64,000 nt of DNA from Mesorhizobium_B sp035998495 (GCA_035998495.1 DASYHP010000024.1:62001-126000), one strand, 5' to 3'. Positions 25,638-34,948 are shown, numbered from the stretch's first letter. Program-made: numbers and translations. The notes: generated by a model not told the origin, from the letters alone.

Positions 25638-27049
25638 AGATGCCGCGGAGCATCGGGCTCGTCCATTTCATCGGCATCGGCGGGATCGGCATGAGCGGCA
25701 TCGCCGAGGTGCTGCACAATCTCGGCTATCGCGTGCAGGGCTCCGACCAGGCGGACGGCGCGAACCTCCAGCGCCTGCGCGACAAGGGCGTGACCTGCTT
25801 CGTGGGCCATCGCGCCGAGAACCTCCGCGACGCCGAGGTGGTGGTGGTCTCCACCGCCATCAGGAAGGACAACCCCGAGCTTCTCGCCGCCCGCGAAAGG
25901 CTCTTGCCCGTCGTGCGCCGCGCCGAGATGCTGGCCGAGCTCATGCGCTTCCGCAAGGCGGTCGCCATCGGCGGCACGCATGGCAAGACCACCACGACCT
26001 CCATGATCGCCGCCCTGCTCGAGGCCGGCGGGCTCGACCCGACGGTGGTCAACGGCGGCATCATTAACGCCTACGGCACCAACGCCCGCATGGGCGAGGG
26101 TGAGTGGATGGTGGTGGAGGCCGACGAATCCGACGGCACCTTCCTGAAGCTGCCGGCCGAGATCGCCGTCGTCACCAACATCGACCCCGAGCATCTCGAC
26201 CATTACGGCAGCTTCGACCGCGTCCGTGAGGCCTTTCGCAACTTCGTGCTCAACGTGCCCTTCTACGGTTTCGGCGTGATGTGCATCGACCACGCGGAAG
26301 TGCAGGCACTGGTAGGCCGCATCGAGGATCGCCGCGTGATCACCTATGGCGAGAACGCTCAGGCCGATGTGCGCTTCCTCAACCATCGCATGGAGGGCGG
26401 CGCCTCGCGCTTCGACGTGGTGATCCGCGACCGCAAGACAGGCCGCGAGACCGCGATCCCCGACCTGCGGCTTCCCATGCCGGGCCGCCACAACGTCTCC
26501 AACGCCACGGCCGCCATCTCCGTGGCCAATGAGCTCGGCATCGGGGCCGACGCCATCCGCAAGGGCTTGAACGGCTTTGGCGGCGTCAAGCGCCGCTTCA
26601 CGCCGACCGGCGAGTGGCAGGGCGTGAAAGTGTTCGACGACTACGGCCACCATCCCGTGGAGATCAAGGCGGTGCTGCGGGCCGCGCGCGACGCCTGCGA
26701 AGGCCGGGTTTTCGCCATCGCCCAGCCGCATCGCTTCACGCGGCTGCGCGACCTGTTCGACGATTTCTCCGCCTGCTTCAACGACGCCGACACCGTGCTC
26801 ATCGCCCCGGTCTATGCGGCCGGCGAGGAGCCGATTCCGGGCATTTCGGGCGAGGAGCTGACCGCCCGCATCCGCGCGAGCGGCCATCGCGACGCCCGCT
26901 TCATCGAAAGCCCCGACCGCATCGCGCCCATCGTCCGCGACGCCGCCAAGTCCGGCGACTATGTGGTGTTTCTGGGCGCGGGCAACATCACGCAATGGGC
27001 CTATGCGCTGCCGCGCGAGCTGATGGCCCTCACCGAGGCGGCGGCGTGA
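25634..27049 (+). CDS. murC: UDP-MurNAc:L-alanine ligase
   Basis: The protein has 471 residues. An N-terminal dinucleotide-type fold (HFIGIGGIGMSGIAEVL) precedes the ATP loop AIGGTHGKTTTTSM at about 111-124. EADESDGTFL, TNIDPEHLDHYG and the C-terminal DDYGHHPVEIKA, typical of MurC, are present. It catalyses the first peptide-stem addition. Coupled to murG through ATGA and to murB through GTGA. Confidence 0.97.
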   Translation: MKMPRSIGLVHFIGIGGIGMSGIAEVLHNLGYRVQGSDQADGANLQRLRDKGVTCFVGHRAENLRDAEVVVVSTAIRKDNPELLAARERLLPVVRRAEMLAELMRFRKAVAIGGTHGKTTTTSMIAALLEAGGLDPTVVNGGIINAYGTNARMGEGEWMVVEADESDGTFLKLPAEIAVVTNIDPEHLDHYGSFDRVREAFRNFVLNVPFYGFGVMCIDHAEVQALVGRIEDRRVITYGENAQADVRFLNHRMEGGASRFDVVIRDRKTGRETAIPDLRLPMPGRHNVSNATAAISVANELGIGADAIRKGLNGFGGVKRRFTPTGEWQGVKVFDDYGHHPVEIKAVLRAARDACEGRVFAIAQPHRFTRLRDLFDDFSACFNDADTVLIAPVYAAGEEPIPGISGEELTARIRASGHRDARFIESPDRIAPIVRDAAKSGDYVVFLGAGNITQWAYALPRELMALTEAAA

Positions 27050-28014
27050 CCACGTCAGGCGAAGAACTTCTCCAAAGCCTCGGCGACAGGCTGTCGGGCC
27101 TGCGCGGTCGCGTCACGCCCAATGCCGAGATGGAGAAGATCACCTGGTTCCGCACCGGCGGCCGGGCCGACGCGCTGTTCCAGCCCGCCGACGAGGACGA
27201 CCTTGCGCAGTTCCTGAAGACGCTGCCGCTCGACGTGCCGCTGACCGTCGTCGGCATCGGCTCCAACCTGCTCGTGCGCGACGGCGGCATCCGCGGCTTC
27301 GTGGTGCGGCTTTCGGCCAAAGGCTTCGGCACGGCCAAAGCCGTTTCCGGCACCCGCATCGAGGCGGGCGCGGCCACGCCCGACAAGCATGTCTCGGGCG
27401 TGGCCTATGACGCCGGCATCGGCGGGTTCCACTTCTACCACGGCATCCCTGGTGCCATCGGCGGCGCGCTGCGCATGAACGCCGGCGCCAACGGCGTCGA
27501 GACCCGCGAGCGCGTGGTCGAGGTCCGCGCGCTCGACCGGCAGGGCAAGCGCGTCGTGCTGACGAACGCCGATATGGGCTATTCCTACCGCCATTCCGCC
27601 GCGCCGGCCGGCCTGATCTTCACCTCGGCGGTGCTCGAAGGCTTTCCCGACGATCCGAAACTCATCCGCGAGCGCATGGACGAGGTGCAGCGCCACCGAG
27701 AAACCGTACAGCCGGTTCGCGAGAAGACGGGCGGCTCGACCTTCAAAAACCCGCCGGGCACCTCCGCCTGGAAGGAGATCGACAAGGCGGGCTGCCGCGG
27801 GCTGATGGTCGGCGGCGCGCAGATGTCGCCCATGCACTGCAACTTCATGATCAACACCGGCAACGCAACCGGCCACGATCTTGAATTGCTTGGCGAAACG
27901 GTCCGCTCGCGGGTGCTGGAGAGTTCTGGCATAAAGCTCGAATGGGAGATCAAGCGCCTGGGCGACTTCAAGCGCGGCCAGGAGGTGCAGGAGTTTCTAG
28001 GGCAGTTGCTGTAG
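27046..28014 (+). CDS. murB: UDP-N-acetylenolpyruvoylglucosamine reductase
   Basis: The protein has 322 residues and is a FAD enzyme that reduces enolpyruvyl-UDP-GlcNAc to UDP-MurNAc with NADPH. FAD-binding signatures are WFRTGGRADAL and VVGIGSNLLVRDGGI, followed by HGIPGAIGGALRMNAGA. GGSTFKNP carries the catalytic Ser. It is the shorter type II form, without the Tyr-loop insertion as far as I can see. The start is GTG 27046 inside the murC stop. The upstream open frame is an antisense-like artefact. It is the last gene of the first dcw block. Confidence 0.95.
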   Translation: MTTSGEELLQSLGDRLSGLRGRVTPNAEMEKITWFRTGGRADALFQPADEDDLAQFLKTLPLDVPLTVVGIGSNLLVRDGGIRGFVVRLSAKGFGTAKAVSGTRIEAGAATPDKHVSGVAYDAGIGGFHFYHGIPGAIGGALRMNAGANGVETRERVVEVRALDRQGKRVVLTNADMGYSYRHSAAPAGLIFTSAVLEGFPDDPKLIRERMDEVQRHRETVQPVREKTGGSTFKNPPGTSAWKEIDKAGCRGLMVGGAQMSPMHCNFMINTGNATGHDLELLGETVRSRVLESSGIKLEWEIKRLGDFKRGQEVQEFLGQLL

Positions 28015-28098
28015 AGCTTGGCCTCCGGCGCGGCGCCGAAGCTCTCTTCCTCTCTCCCCCTGGGCGAATAGCCCGCGTCGGGCAAACCCGCAGAACGT

Positions 28099-28665
28099 TC
28101 ACTTCCCGAAGCACTGGTTTTCAACCAGCGTCAGCGCATCGACCGCCGCTTTCCTTTCCTCCGGGGTCGTCATGGCCACTGTCCAGCCGTCGTCGCAGAT
28201 GTCGTCGAAATGCGGCTTGGCGGGGTCGACATGGATCACCTTCATACATGTCCAGCCTTTGCCGTCGACCATCGCAAAGGTAACGGCCGGATCATCTGGC
28301 GCGCGCCCAGGCGCGGTCGCAAAATCGTCGGCGTCGCCCAGAAGGCGAAAGCCCGTGGCACTGCGGAAGTCATAGGTCTTGAGCCAGCTCTGCGCCCACT
28401 TGCCCGCATCCTGCTCCAGGGCCAACTGCTGGACCACGCAGTCGCCCGGACCCGCTGAGATGATGTTCGAGCGCGTGCCTGACGGGACGTTGTAGAACTC
28501 GACCAGGCTCCCTTTCACCCGCTCTCCGGTGGGCAAGGTCGGGTAGCCGCTCGAGATCAGGGCCATGGCCTCAAAGAGGGTGTCGTTCGCGCCGGGCGCC
28601 GGCTGCGCCAGAGCCAGAAGCGCCGCCGTTGCGGCGGCAAAGCGAACCCGACCGGCCTTGTTCAT
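28099..28665 (-). CDS. Secreted hypothetical protein inserted within the dcw cluster
   Basis: The protein has 188 residues. A signal peptide (basic start MNKAGRVR, hydrophobic Ala/Leu core, cleavage near PAPGAN at about 26) precedes a mature domain with three Cys (GDCVVQ, WTCMKV, DDICDDGW), plus a Cys in the C-terminal ENQCFGK. The spacing suggests disulfides in the periplasm. I do not recognise the family. It is transcribed against the whole cluster between murB and ddlB, convergent with murB. A purine-rich leader (GGGGTAGAGGTC) precedes ATG 28665. Base composition is like its neighbours, so there is no sign of recent transfer. Confidence 0.75.
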   Translation of the reverse strand: MNKAGRVRFAAATAALLALAQPAPGANDTLFEAMALISSGYPTLPTGERVKGSLVEFYNVPSGTRSNIISAGPGDCVVQQLALEQDAGKWAQSWLKTYDFRSATGFRLLGDADDFATAPGRAPDDPAVTFAMVDGKGWTCMKVIHVDPAKPHFDDICDDGWTVAMTTPEERKAAVDALTLVENQCFGK

Positions 28666-28830
28666 GACCTCTACCCCATCCTCCGTCGGCCGCGGACGCG
28701 TCCGGCGACTTCCACAAGCCGCTTGGCGATCTGGAGCATGGCACGCCATGCCGAGGCAAGTTCCGAGCGCTAGGTGATGGTGGAAAAGGGCGGCGCCCGC
28801 AGGCGCAGCCAGTCGGCGGGGAGCAAACCA

Positions 28831-29763
28831 ATGGCGGCCAAGAACAAGCATGTTGCGGTCCTGATGGGCGGGTTCTCGTCCGAGCGTCCCGTCTCGCTCT
28901 CCTCGGGAAAGCCCTGCGCCGACGCGCTCGAAGCCGAAGGCTACCGCGTCACGCGGGTGGACGTGACCCGCGACGTCGCGGCGGTTCTCGCCGAGCTGAA
29001 ACCCGACGTCGCCTTCAATGCGCTGCACGGCCCCTTTGGCGAGGACGGCACCATCCAGGGCATCCTGGAATATCTCGAAATCCCCTACACCCATTCGGGC
29101 GTGCTCGCCTCCGCGCTCGCCATGGACAAGGCGCAGGCCAAGATCGTGGCGAAAGCCGCCGGAATCCCCGTGGCGGAGTCCAAGGTGATGAGCCGCTTCG
29201 CTATCGGCGACAGGAACCCGATGAAGCCGCCTTACGTTGTCAAGCCGGTCCGCGAAGGGTCGAGCTTCGGCGTTGTCATCGTGGGCGAGGGCCAGTCGCA
29301 CCCGCCCCAAATTATCGGCTCGTCCGAATGGCGCTATGGCGACGAAGTCATGGTCGAGCGCTTCATCCACGGCCGTGAATTGACCTGCGCCGTGATGGGC
29401 GACGTGGCGCTGGGCGTGACTGAGATCGTGCCGGTGGGGCACAAGTTCTACGATTACGACGCGAAATACGCCGCCGGCGGCTCCCGACATGAAGTTCCCG
29501 CAAAACTTTCACCGATTATTTACCAAAAAATCCAACAACTGTCCCTCAAGGCGCACAAAGCCATCGGGTGCCGGGGCGTATCCCGCTCCGATTTCCGCTT
29601 CGACGACCGCCACGGCGAGGGCGGTGAGCTGATCTGGCTCGAAGTGAACACCCAGCCTGGCATGACGCCGACCTCGCTCGTCCCGGAATTGGCGGCTTAT
29701 GCCGGCCACTCCTTCGGCGAGCTGGTGAGTTGGATGGTGGAGGATGCGAGTTGCGGGCGGTAG
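28831..29763 (+). CDS. ddlB: D-alanine:D-alanine ligase
   Basis: The protein has 310 residues with an ATP-grasp fold. Visible features are VLMGGFSSERPVSLSSG (N-terminal loop), NALHGPFGEDGTIQG, KPVREGSSFGV (ATP-binding loop) and EVNTQPGMTPTSLVPE (Mg/ATP acidic residues). It makes the D-Ala-D-Ala used by MurF. ATG 28831 follows GGGGAGC. The frame is open to 28774, but that region lacks family sequence. An AT-rich stretch near the 3' end of the gene (about 29505-29545) stands out from the surrounding GC-rich codons. It overlaps ftsQ. Confidence 0.95.
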   Translation: MAAKNKHVAVLMGGFSSERPVSLSSGKPCADALEAEGYRVTRVDVTRDVAAVLAELKPDVAFNALHGPFGEDGTIQGILEYLEIPYTHSGVLASALAMDKAQAKIVAKAAGIPVAESKVMSRFAIGDRNPMKPPYVVKPVREGSSFGVVIVGEGQSHPPQIIGSSEWRYGDEVMVERFIHGRELTCAVMGDVALGVTEIVPVGHKFYDYDAKYAAGGSRHEVPAKLSPIIYQKIQQLSLKAHKAIGCRGVSRSDFRFDDRHGEGGELIWLEVNTQPGMTPTSLVPELAAYAGHSFGELVSWMVEDASCGR

Positions 29764-30695
29764 GCGCTTCGAACGACCTGGGGGAGGGCGCGCGTGCGGG
29801 TGCGTTGGCCGCGCTCTCGGGCGTCGTGCTGCCGCGCCTGTTCCGGCGTCCGGCGCGCCTTCTCGCGCGCCTCGTCAAGGGCGAATGGACGCCGCCGCGC
29901 TTCGCCGCGACGGTCGGCTCGTCCATCATCATTGGATCGGCCACGCTCCATGGCGCGTATCTCGGCGGGCACCTGCCCTTCGCCGTTCAGACCGTGACCT
30001 CGCGAACCGGCTTCGCCGTCGATTCCGTCCGTGTGACGGGCAACCGCGAAACCTCCGAGATCGACATCCTCGACCGGCTCGGCTTCGACGGCTGGACCTC
30101 GCTAGTGGGCTTCGACGCGTCCGCCGCGCGCGACCGCCTCAAGGAACTGCCCTGGGTGGAAAGCGCCGAGGTGCGGAAGATCTATCCGCGCGGGCTCGAG
30201 GTGCAGGTGGTCGAGCGCCAAGCCTTCGCGGTGTGGCAGCATGCCGGCGCGCTCCGCGTGGTCGAGGCCGACGGCCGCACGATCGTGGATTATTTCGGCA
30301 GCGGCCGCAGCGACCTGCCGCTCGTCGTCGGCGCGGGCGCGGGAACGCATGGCGCCGGCTTCGTCTCGACGGTGGCGCGCTTCCCCGGATTGGCTGCCCA
30401 GGTGAAGGGTTATGTGCGGGTGGGCGACCGCCGCTGGAACCTGGTCTTCAAGAACGGCGTCACGGCTAAGCTGCCCGAGCACGGCGAGGCGGCCGCGCTC
30501 GAAGCCTTGGCCGCCATGGAACGCGACGACCGGCTGCTCGGCCGCGACATCACCGCGGTCGATCTGCGCTTTCCCGACCGGGTGGTGGTGAAGCTGTCGC
30601 CCGAAGCGGCCGAAGAGCGGGCCGAGGCGCTCAAGAACAAGGGCAAGAAGGGCAAGGCGAACGCCACGCGGCCCAAGCGGGAGAAGCGCGCATGA
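29751..30695 (+). CDS. ftsQ: Cell division protein FtsQ
   Basis: From TTG 29751 the protein has 314 residues: a cytoplasmic N-terminus rich in Arg, a membrane helix at about residues 52-72, a POTRA domain (FAVDSVRVTGNRETSEIDILDRLG) and the FtsQ beta domain with LPWVESAEVRKIYPRGLEVQVVERQAFAVW. The C-terminus is a Lys/Arg-rich tail. FtsQ scaffolds FtsL and FtsB at the septum. I chose TTG 29751 because GGAGGATGCGAG precedes it at ideal spacing. Another TTG at 29730 is in frame. Either overlaps the end of ddlB. Confidence 0.9.
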   Translation: MRAVGASNDLGEGARAGALAALSGVVLPRLFRRPARLLARLVKGEWTPPRFAATVGSSIIIGSATLHGAYLGGHLPFAVQTVTSRTGFAVDSVRVTGNRETSEIDILDRLGFDGWTSLVGFDASAARDRLKELPWVESAEVRKIYPRGLEVQVVERQAFAVWQHAGALRVVEADGRTIVDYFGSGRSDLPLVVGAGAGTHGAGFVSTVARFPGLAAQVKGYVRVGDRRWNLVFKNGVTAKLPEHGEAAALEALAAMERDDRLLGRDITAVDLRFPDRVVVKLSPEAAEERAEALKNKGKKGKANATRPKREKRA

Positions 30696-32002
30696 CCTGG
30701 CTCGGCGGCGCAAAGACCCATGCCGCGCGGCGCTCCGGCATCGTCACCGTGCTCGACGTGGGCTCGAGCAAGGTGTGCTGCATCATCGCCAAGCTGAAGC
30801 CGTCCGAGGACAGCGGGCTTCTCCACGGCCGCACGCACAAAATCCAGGTGATCGGCATCGGCCATCAGAAGTCACAAGGGGTGAAGTCCGGCGTGGTCGT
30901 GGACCTCGAACGGGCGGAGGCCTCGATCCGGCTGGCCGTGGACGCGGCCGAGCGCGTGGCCGGGCTTACCGTCGATTCGCTGTTCGTGAACCTCGCGGCG
31001 GGCCGGCTCCGGAGCGACGTCTTTTCGGCCACCGTGAACCTGGGCGGCCACGAGGCGGACGCCTCCGACGTTGCCCGCGTGCTCGCCGCAGGCACCAAGC
31101 GCGCCATGGCCGCCGAGCGCGAGGTGGTCCATGCGCTGCCCGTGGGCTTCTCGCTCGACGCCGAGCGCGGCGTGCGCGACCCCCTCGGCATGGTCGGCGA
31201 GACGCTGGGCGTGGACATGCATGTGCTGACGGCCGACGCGGCGCCCGCGCGCAACCTGGAACTCTGCGTGAACCGCGCGCACCTGTCGATCGAGCGCATG
31301 GTGGCGACGCCCTATGCCAGCGGGCTCGCGGCGCTGGTCGAGGACGAGGTGGAGATGGGCGCGGCCTGCATCGACATGGGCGGCGGCACGACAACGGTTT
31401 CGGTTTTTTCCGAGGGCAAGTTCGTCCACGCCGATTCGATTCCGCTGGGCGGTGCCCATGTGACCATGGACCTGGCGCGCGGGCTTTCCACCAGGATCGA
31501 GGACGCCGAGCGGCTCAAGGTCATGCATGGCTCGGTCCTACCGGGCGGCGCGGACGAGCGCGACATCGTCGCCTACCAGCCGATCGGAGCGGAGGAGGGC
31601 GACGTGCCCGTGCAGATCCCGCGTTCGGTCATGTCGCGCATCATCCGCGCGCGCGTCGAAGAAACTTTGGAAGTGTTGCGCGATCGCCTTAACAAATCGG
31701 GCCATGCGGCGGCCGTGGGCAAGCGCGTGGTGCTGACGGGCGGCGCGAGCCAGTTGGCCGGCCTGCCCGAGGCGGCGCGCCGGATTCTGGGCCGCAACGC
31801 GCGCATCGGCCGGCCGCTCGGCGTGGCCGGCCTGCCCGAGGCGGCCAAGGGGCCGGCCTTCTCGGCGGCCGTGGGCCTCTTGATCTATCCGCAGGCCGCA
31901 AGCTTCGAGAATCGTTCGCATGCAAGTTTCGGCCTGGGCAGGGCGACCGGCACGGGCGGCCGGCTCGCCCGGATGGGCCAGTGGCTGCGCGACAGCTTCT
32001 GA
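30692..32002 (+). CDS. ftsA: Cell division protein FtsA
   Basis: The protein has 436 residues with an actin-like fold: phosphate-1 loop VLDVGSSKVCCI, the SHS2/1C subdomain, phosphate-2 DMGGGTTTVSVF and adenosine motif LTGGASQLAGL. The C-terminal LARMGQWLRDSF is the amphipathic membrane-targeting helix that anchors FtsZ. It overlaps ftsQ by ATGA. A local AT-richer patch (31660-31700) includes TTAACAAA, which could hold an internal ftsZ promoter. Confidence 0.96.
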   Translation: MTWLGGAKTHAARRSGIVTVLDVGSSKVCCIIAKLKPSEDSGLLHGRTHKIQVIGIGHQKSQGVKSGVVVDLERAEASIRLAVDAAERVAGLTVDSLFVNLAAGRLRSDVFSATVNLGGHEADASDVARVLAAGTKRAMAAEREVVHALPVGFSLDAERGVRDPLGMVGETLGVDMHVLTADAAPARNLELCVNRAHLSIERMVATPYASGLAALVEDEVEMGAACIDMGGGTTTVSVFSEGKFVHADSIPLGGAHVTMDLARGLSTRIEDAERLKVMHGSVLPGGADERDIVAYQPIGAEEGDVPVQIPRSVMSRIIRARVEETLEVLRDRLNKSGHAAAVGKRVVLTGGASQLAGLPEAARRILGRNARIGRPLGVAGLPEAAKGPAFSAAVGLLIYPQAASFENRSHASFGLGRATGTGGRLARMGQWLRDSF

Positions 32003-32064
32003 ACACGAACCAACACGGCCGCGGCGGCGAAGCGGTCACGGAAAAGGGCAAAGGACAAGGTGCA

Positions 32065-33687
32065 ATGACCGACACCAACTCTCGAATCAACCTGCGGCGG
32101 CCGGAAGTGACGGAACTGAAGCCGCGCATCACCGTGTTCGGCGTGGGCGGCGGCGGCGGCAACGCGGTCAACAACATGATCACGGCGGGCCTGCGCGGCG
32201 TCGAGTTCGTGGTGGCCAACACCGACGCCCAGGCGTTGGGCCTGTCGAAGTCCGAGCGGCTGATCCAGCTCGGCGCCCATGTCACCGAGGGCCTCGGCGC
32301 GGGCTCGCAGCCCGAGGTCGGCCGGGCGGCGGCCGAAGAGTGCATCGACGAGATCATGGATCACCTGTCCTCCACGCATATGTGCTTCGTCACCGCCGGT
32401 ATGGGCGGCGGCACCGGCACGGGCGCGGCCCCGGTCGTGGCCCGCGCCGCCCGTGAGAAAGGCATCCTCACGGTGGGCGTGGTGACGAAGCCCTTCCACT
32501 TCGAGGGCCAGCGGCGCATGCGCACCGCCGACCACGGCATCGAAGAGCTGCAGAAATGCGTGGACACGCTCATCGTGATCCCCAACCAGAACCTGTTCCG
32601 GTTGGCCAACGACAAGACCACCTTCGCCGACGCCTTTGCGATGGCCGACCAGGTGCTCTATTCGGGCGTCGCCTGCATCACCGACCTGATGGTCAAGGAA
32701 GGCCTCATCAACCTCGACTTTGCCGACGTTCGCTCGGTGATGCGCGAGATGGGCAAGGCCATGATGGGCACCGGCGAGGCGTCGGGTGAAGGCCGCGCCA
32801 TGGCGGCGGCGGAAGCGGCGATCGCCAACCCGCTGCTCGACGAGACCTCCATGCGGGGCGCCAAGGGCCTGTTGATCTCCATCACCGGCGGCCGCGACCT
32901 CACCCTGTTCGAAGTGGACGAGGCGGCGACGCGCATCCGCGAGGAGGTGGACCAGGACGCCAACATCATCCTGGGCGCCACCTTCGACGAGGAGCTCGAA
33001 GGCGTGATCCGCGTGTCGGTCGTGGCTACCGGCATCGACAAGTCGGCCGAGCAGATCGCCGCGACCCCCATCTCGATCCGTCCGATGGGCGGCAAGCCCG
33101 GCCAGCCGCGCCAGAACCAGGCGGACGCGCGGCCGCAGCCCGCCGCCGACCCCGTCGCCGAGGCCATGCGTCAGGCCGAGCTGAACGTGGCCGAGCTTCA
33201 GACCCAGCAGCGTCAAGCCCAACCGGGCGAGGAGTTCCGCCCGCAGAGCAAGCTCTTCCCCACGCAGGCCGCCGCGCCGCAGCCCCAGCCTGCCCAGCAG
33301 CAGTCCGCGAACGCCCAGCAGCCCCGCATGCCGCGCGTGGAGGACTTCCCGCCGATCGTGCAGGAGGCCGCGCAGAAGGCGCGCGCGCCCGAGGCGCATC
33401 AGGCCCAGGAGGACCGCGGGCCGATGGGCCTTCTCAAGCGGCTGACCACGGGCCTGTCGCGGCGCGAAGAGGAAACGACGGCGCGGCTCCAGCCCGCCCA
33501 GCCGCGCGAGCCGAAGCTCCGCCAGCCGGCGCCGGAAGCGCGCCGCCTTTCCAACCAGGACCCGCAGCTCTACGCACCCCGCCGCGGGCAGCTCGACGAG
33601 CATGGAAGGGCGCATCCGCAGGCTCGTCAGGCAGGCGACGACGACCAGCTCGAAATCCCCGCCTTCCTGCGCCGGCAGGCCAACTGA
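32065..33687 (+). CDS. ftsZ: Cell division GTPase FtsZ
   Basis: The protein has 540 residues. The tubulin signature GGGTGTG lies at 114-120, and FGVGGGGGNAVNNM is the N-terminal nucleotide loop. After the GTPase core (to about 318) comes an unusually long linker of about 205 residues rich in Gln, Pro, Ala and Arg, then the conserved C-terminal peptide DDQLEIPAFLRRQAN that binds FtsA and other partners. Long linkers are typical of alphaproteobacteria. ATG 32065 follows AAGGACAAGG, and upstream in-frame starts overlap ftsA and lack family sequence. The 62-bp gap from ftsA allows separate expression. Confidence 0.97.
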   Translation: MTDTNSRINLRRPEVTELKPRITVFGVGGGGGNAVNNMITAGLRGVEFVVANTDAQALGLSKSERLIQLGAHVTEGLGAGSQPEVGRAAAEECIDEIMDHLSSTHMCFVTAGMGGGTGTGAAPVVARAAREKGILTVGVVTKPFHFEGQRRMRTADHGIEELQKCVDTLIVIPNQNLFRLANDKTTFADAFAMADQVLYSGVACITDLMVKEGLINLDFADVRSVMREMGKAMMGTGEASGEGRAMAAAEAAIANPLLDETSMRGAKGLLISITGGRDLTLFEVDEAATRIREEVDQDANIILGATFDEELEGVIRVSVVATGIDKSAEQIAATPISIRPMGGKPGQPRQNQADARPQPAADPVAEAMRQAELNVAELQTQQRQAQPGEEFRPQSKLFPTQAAAPQPQPAQQQSANAQQPRMPRVEDFPPIVQEAAQKARAPEAHQAQEDRGPMGLLKRLTTGLSRREEETTARLQPAQPREPKLRQPAPEARRLSNQDPQLYAPRRGQLDEHGRAHPQARQAGDDDQLEIPAFLRRQAN

Positions 33688-33721
33688 GCCCCTCGGGCCT
33701 CGAGGGCGGGACAAGAGGCGG

Positions 33722-33747
33722 GCGGGCGTCGGTCAGGCGCCCGCTTT
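33722..33747 (+). terminator. Probable terminator after ftsZ
   Basis: GCGGGCGT (33722-33729) pairs with GCGCCCGC (33737-33744) with one wobble. The loop is seven bases and TTT follows. It lies 35 bp past the ftsZ stop and would separate lpxC expression from the division genes. The T-run is short. Confidence 0.5.
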
Positions 33748-33965
33748 CGCCGTTGGATAACCCAGTAAAATCAGGCGTTTGCTTGAGGCTGGAGCGAAGC
33801 TTGCGCGTAACATGAAGTAACCAAGCGTGATTTGGCCGGACGGGAGCCGCAGACTATGTTCGCCTCACATCAAGGATGCGGCGGCCGAGGGGAAACGCCC
33901 CGCATCTGAATCATCGGATGCCCTAGAGTGAAAGGCCTGGAGCCGGTTCGGGGGACCTTCTGGGG

Positions 33966-34910
33966 ATGGGGATCGAGTTGCACGATTTTCAGACAACGAT
34001 CAGACGGCCGGTCACGCTCGAAGGGGTCGGTGTGCATTGCGGCAAGCCCGTAAGCATCCGGTTCCTTCCCGCCGACGCGGATTCGGGCATCGTCTTCATG
34101 CAGCCCGATTGCAGCGGCCGCGAGCTCCGGGCCGCGATTTCGGAAGTCGGCGCCACCGACCTCTGCACGGTTCTGGGCGATCCCGCCGGCCGGCACGTGG
34201 CCACGGTTGAGCACCTGATGGCCGCTTTCTTCGGCCTGGGCATCGACAATGTCGTGGTCGAGATCGATGGCGACGAAGTGCCGATCCTCGACGGCTCGGC
34301 GCGCGGCTTCGTGGCGGCGATCGAGCAGGCCGGGGTGGAGAAGCTCAACGCCAAACGGCGCTATATCCGCGTCACCAAGCCGGTGCGCATCGACAACGGC
34401 GCGTCCTGGGCCGAGTTCCGGCCCCATCGCGGCACGCGCTTCGAGGTGACCATCGATTTCACCAGCCAAGCGATTGGCCGCCAGGCCTTCGCGGGCGATG
34501 TCAGCCCGGACATGTTCAAGCGCGAGATCGCCGATGCGCGCACCTTCGGCTTCATGAAGGATGTGGAGCGGCTTTGGGCGGCGGGCTATGCGCTCGGCTC
34601 CTCGCTCGAGAACTCCGTGGTGATCGGCGAGGACGACCGCGTCATCAACATGGAAGGCCTGCGCTTCACCGACGAGTTCGTGCGGCACAAGACGCTCGAC
34701 GCCATGGGCGACCTGGCGCTGGCTGGCGCGCGCTTCATCGGCTGCTTCCGCTCGTTCCGTGGCGGCCACAAGCTCAACGCCGCGGCGCTGCGCCATCTGC
34801 TCTCCGACCCGACGGCCTTCGAGATCGTCGAGACCACCCGCCGCGAGCGCGGCCGTGTGGCGGAGATGATCGCGGTGAATGCGCCGGTCTACGCGCCCTG
34901 GACCTTGTGA
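33966..34910 (+). CDS. lpxC: UDP-3-O-acyl-GlcNAc deacetylase
   Basis: The protein has 314 residues and is the zinc hydrolase that commits precursors to lipid A. Zinc ligands His83 (TVEHLMAAF), His241 and Asp245 (RHKTLDAMGDL), and the catalytic base region His268 (GGHKLN), match the E. coli enzyme with the same spacing. A 278-bp gap upstream, containing a terminator and AT-richer sequence, suggests its own promoter. ATG 33966 follows GGGGATGGGG. Confidence 0.97.
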   Translation: MGIELHDFQTTIRRPVTLEGVGVHCGKPVSIRFLPADADSGIVFMQPDCSGRELRAAISEVGATDLCTVLGDPAGRHVATVEHLMAAFFGLGIDNVVVEIDGDEVPILDGSARGFVAAIEQAGVEKLNAKRRYIRVTKPVRIDNGASWAEFRPHRGTRFEVTIDFTSQAIGRQAFAGDVSPDMFKREIADARTFGFMKDVERLWAAGYALGSSLENSVVIGEDDRVINMEGLRFTDEFVRHKTLDAMGDLALAGARFIGCFRSFRGGHKLNAAALRHLLSDPTAFEIVETTRRERGRVAEMIAVNAPVYAPWTL

Positions 34911-34924
34911 GCCTCTGGCTGTGG

Positions 34925-34948
34925 CTTTCCCGCAACGCGGCGGGAAAG
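34925..34948. terminator. Palindromic hairpin between lpxC and bamD
   Basis: CTTTCCCGC (34925-34933) and GCGGGAAAG (34940-34948) form a 9-bp perfect stem with a six-base loop. There is no T-run. It could be an mRNA-processing or stability element rather than a terminator. Confidence 0.35.
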
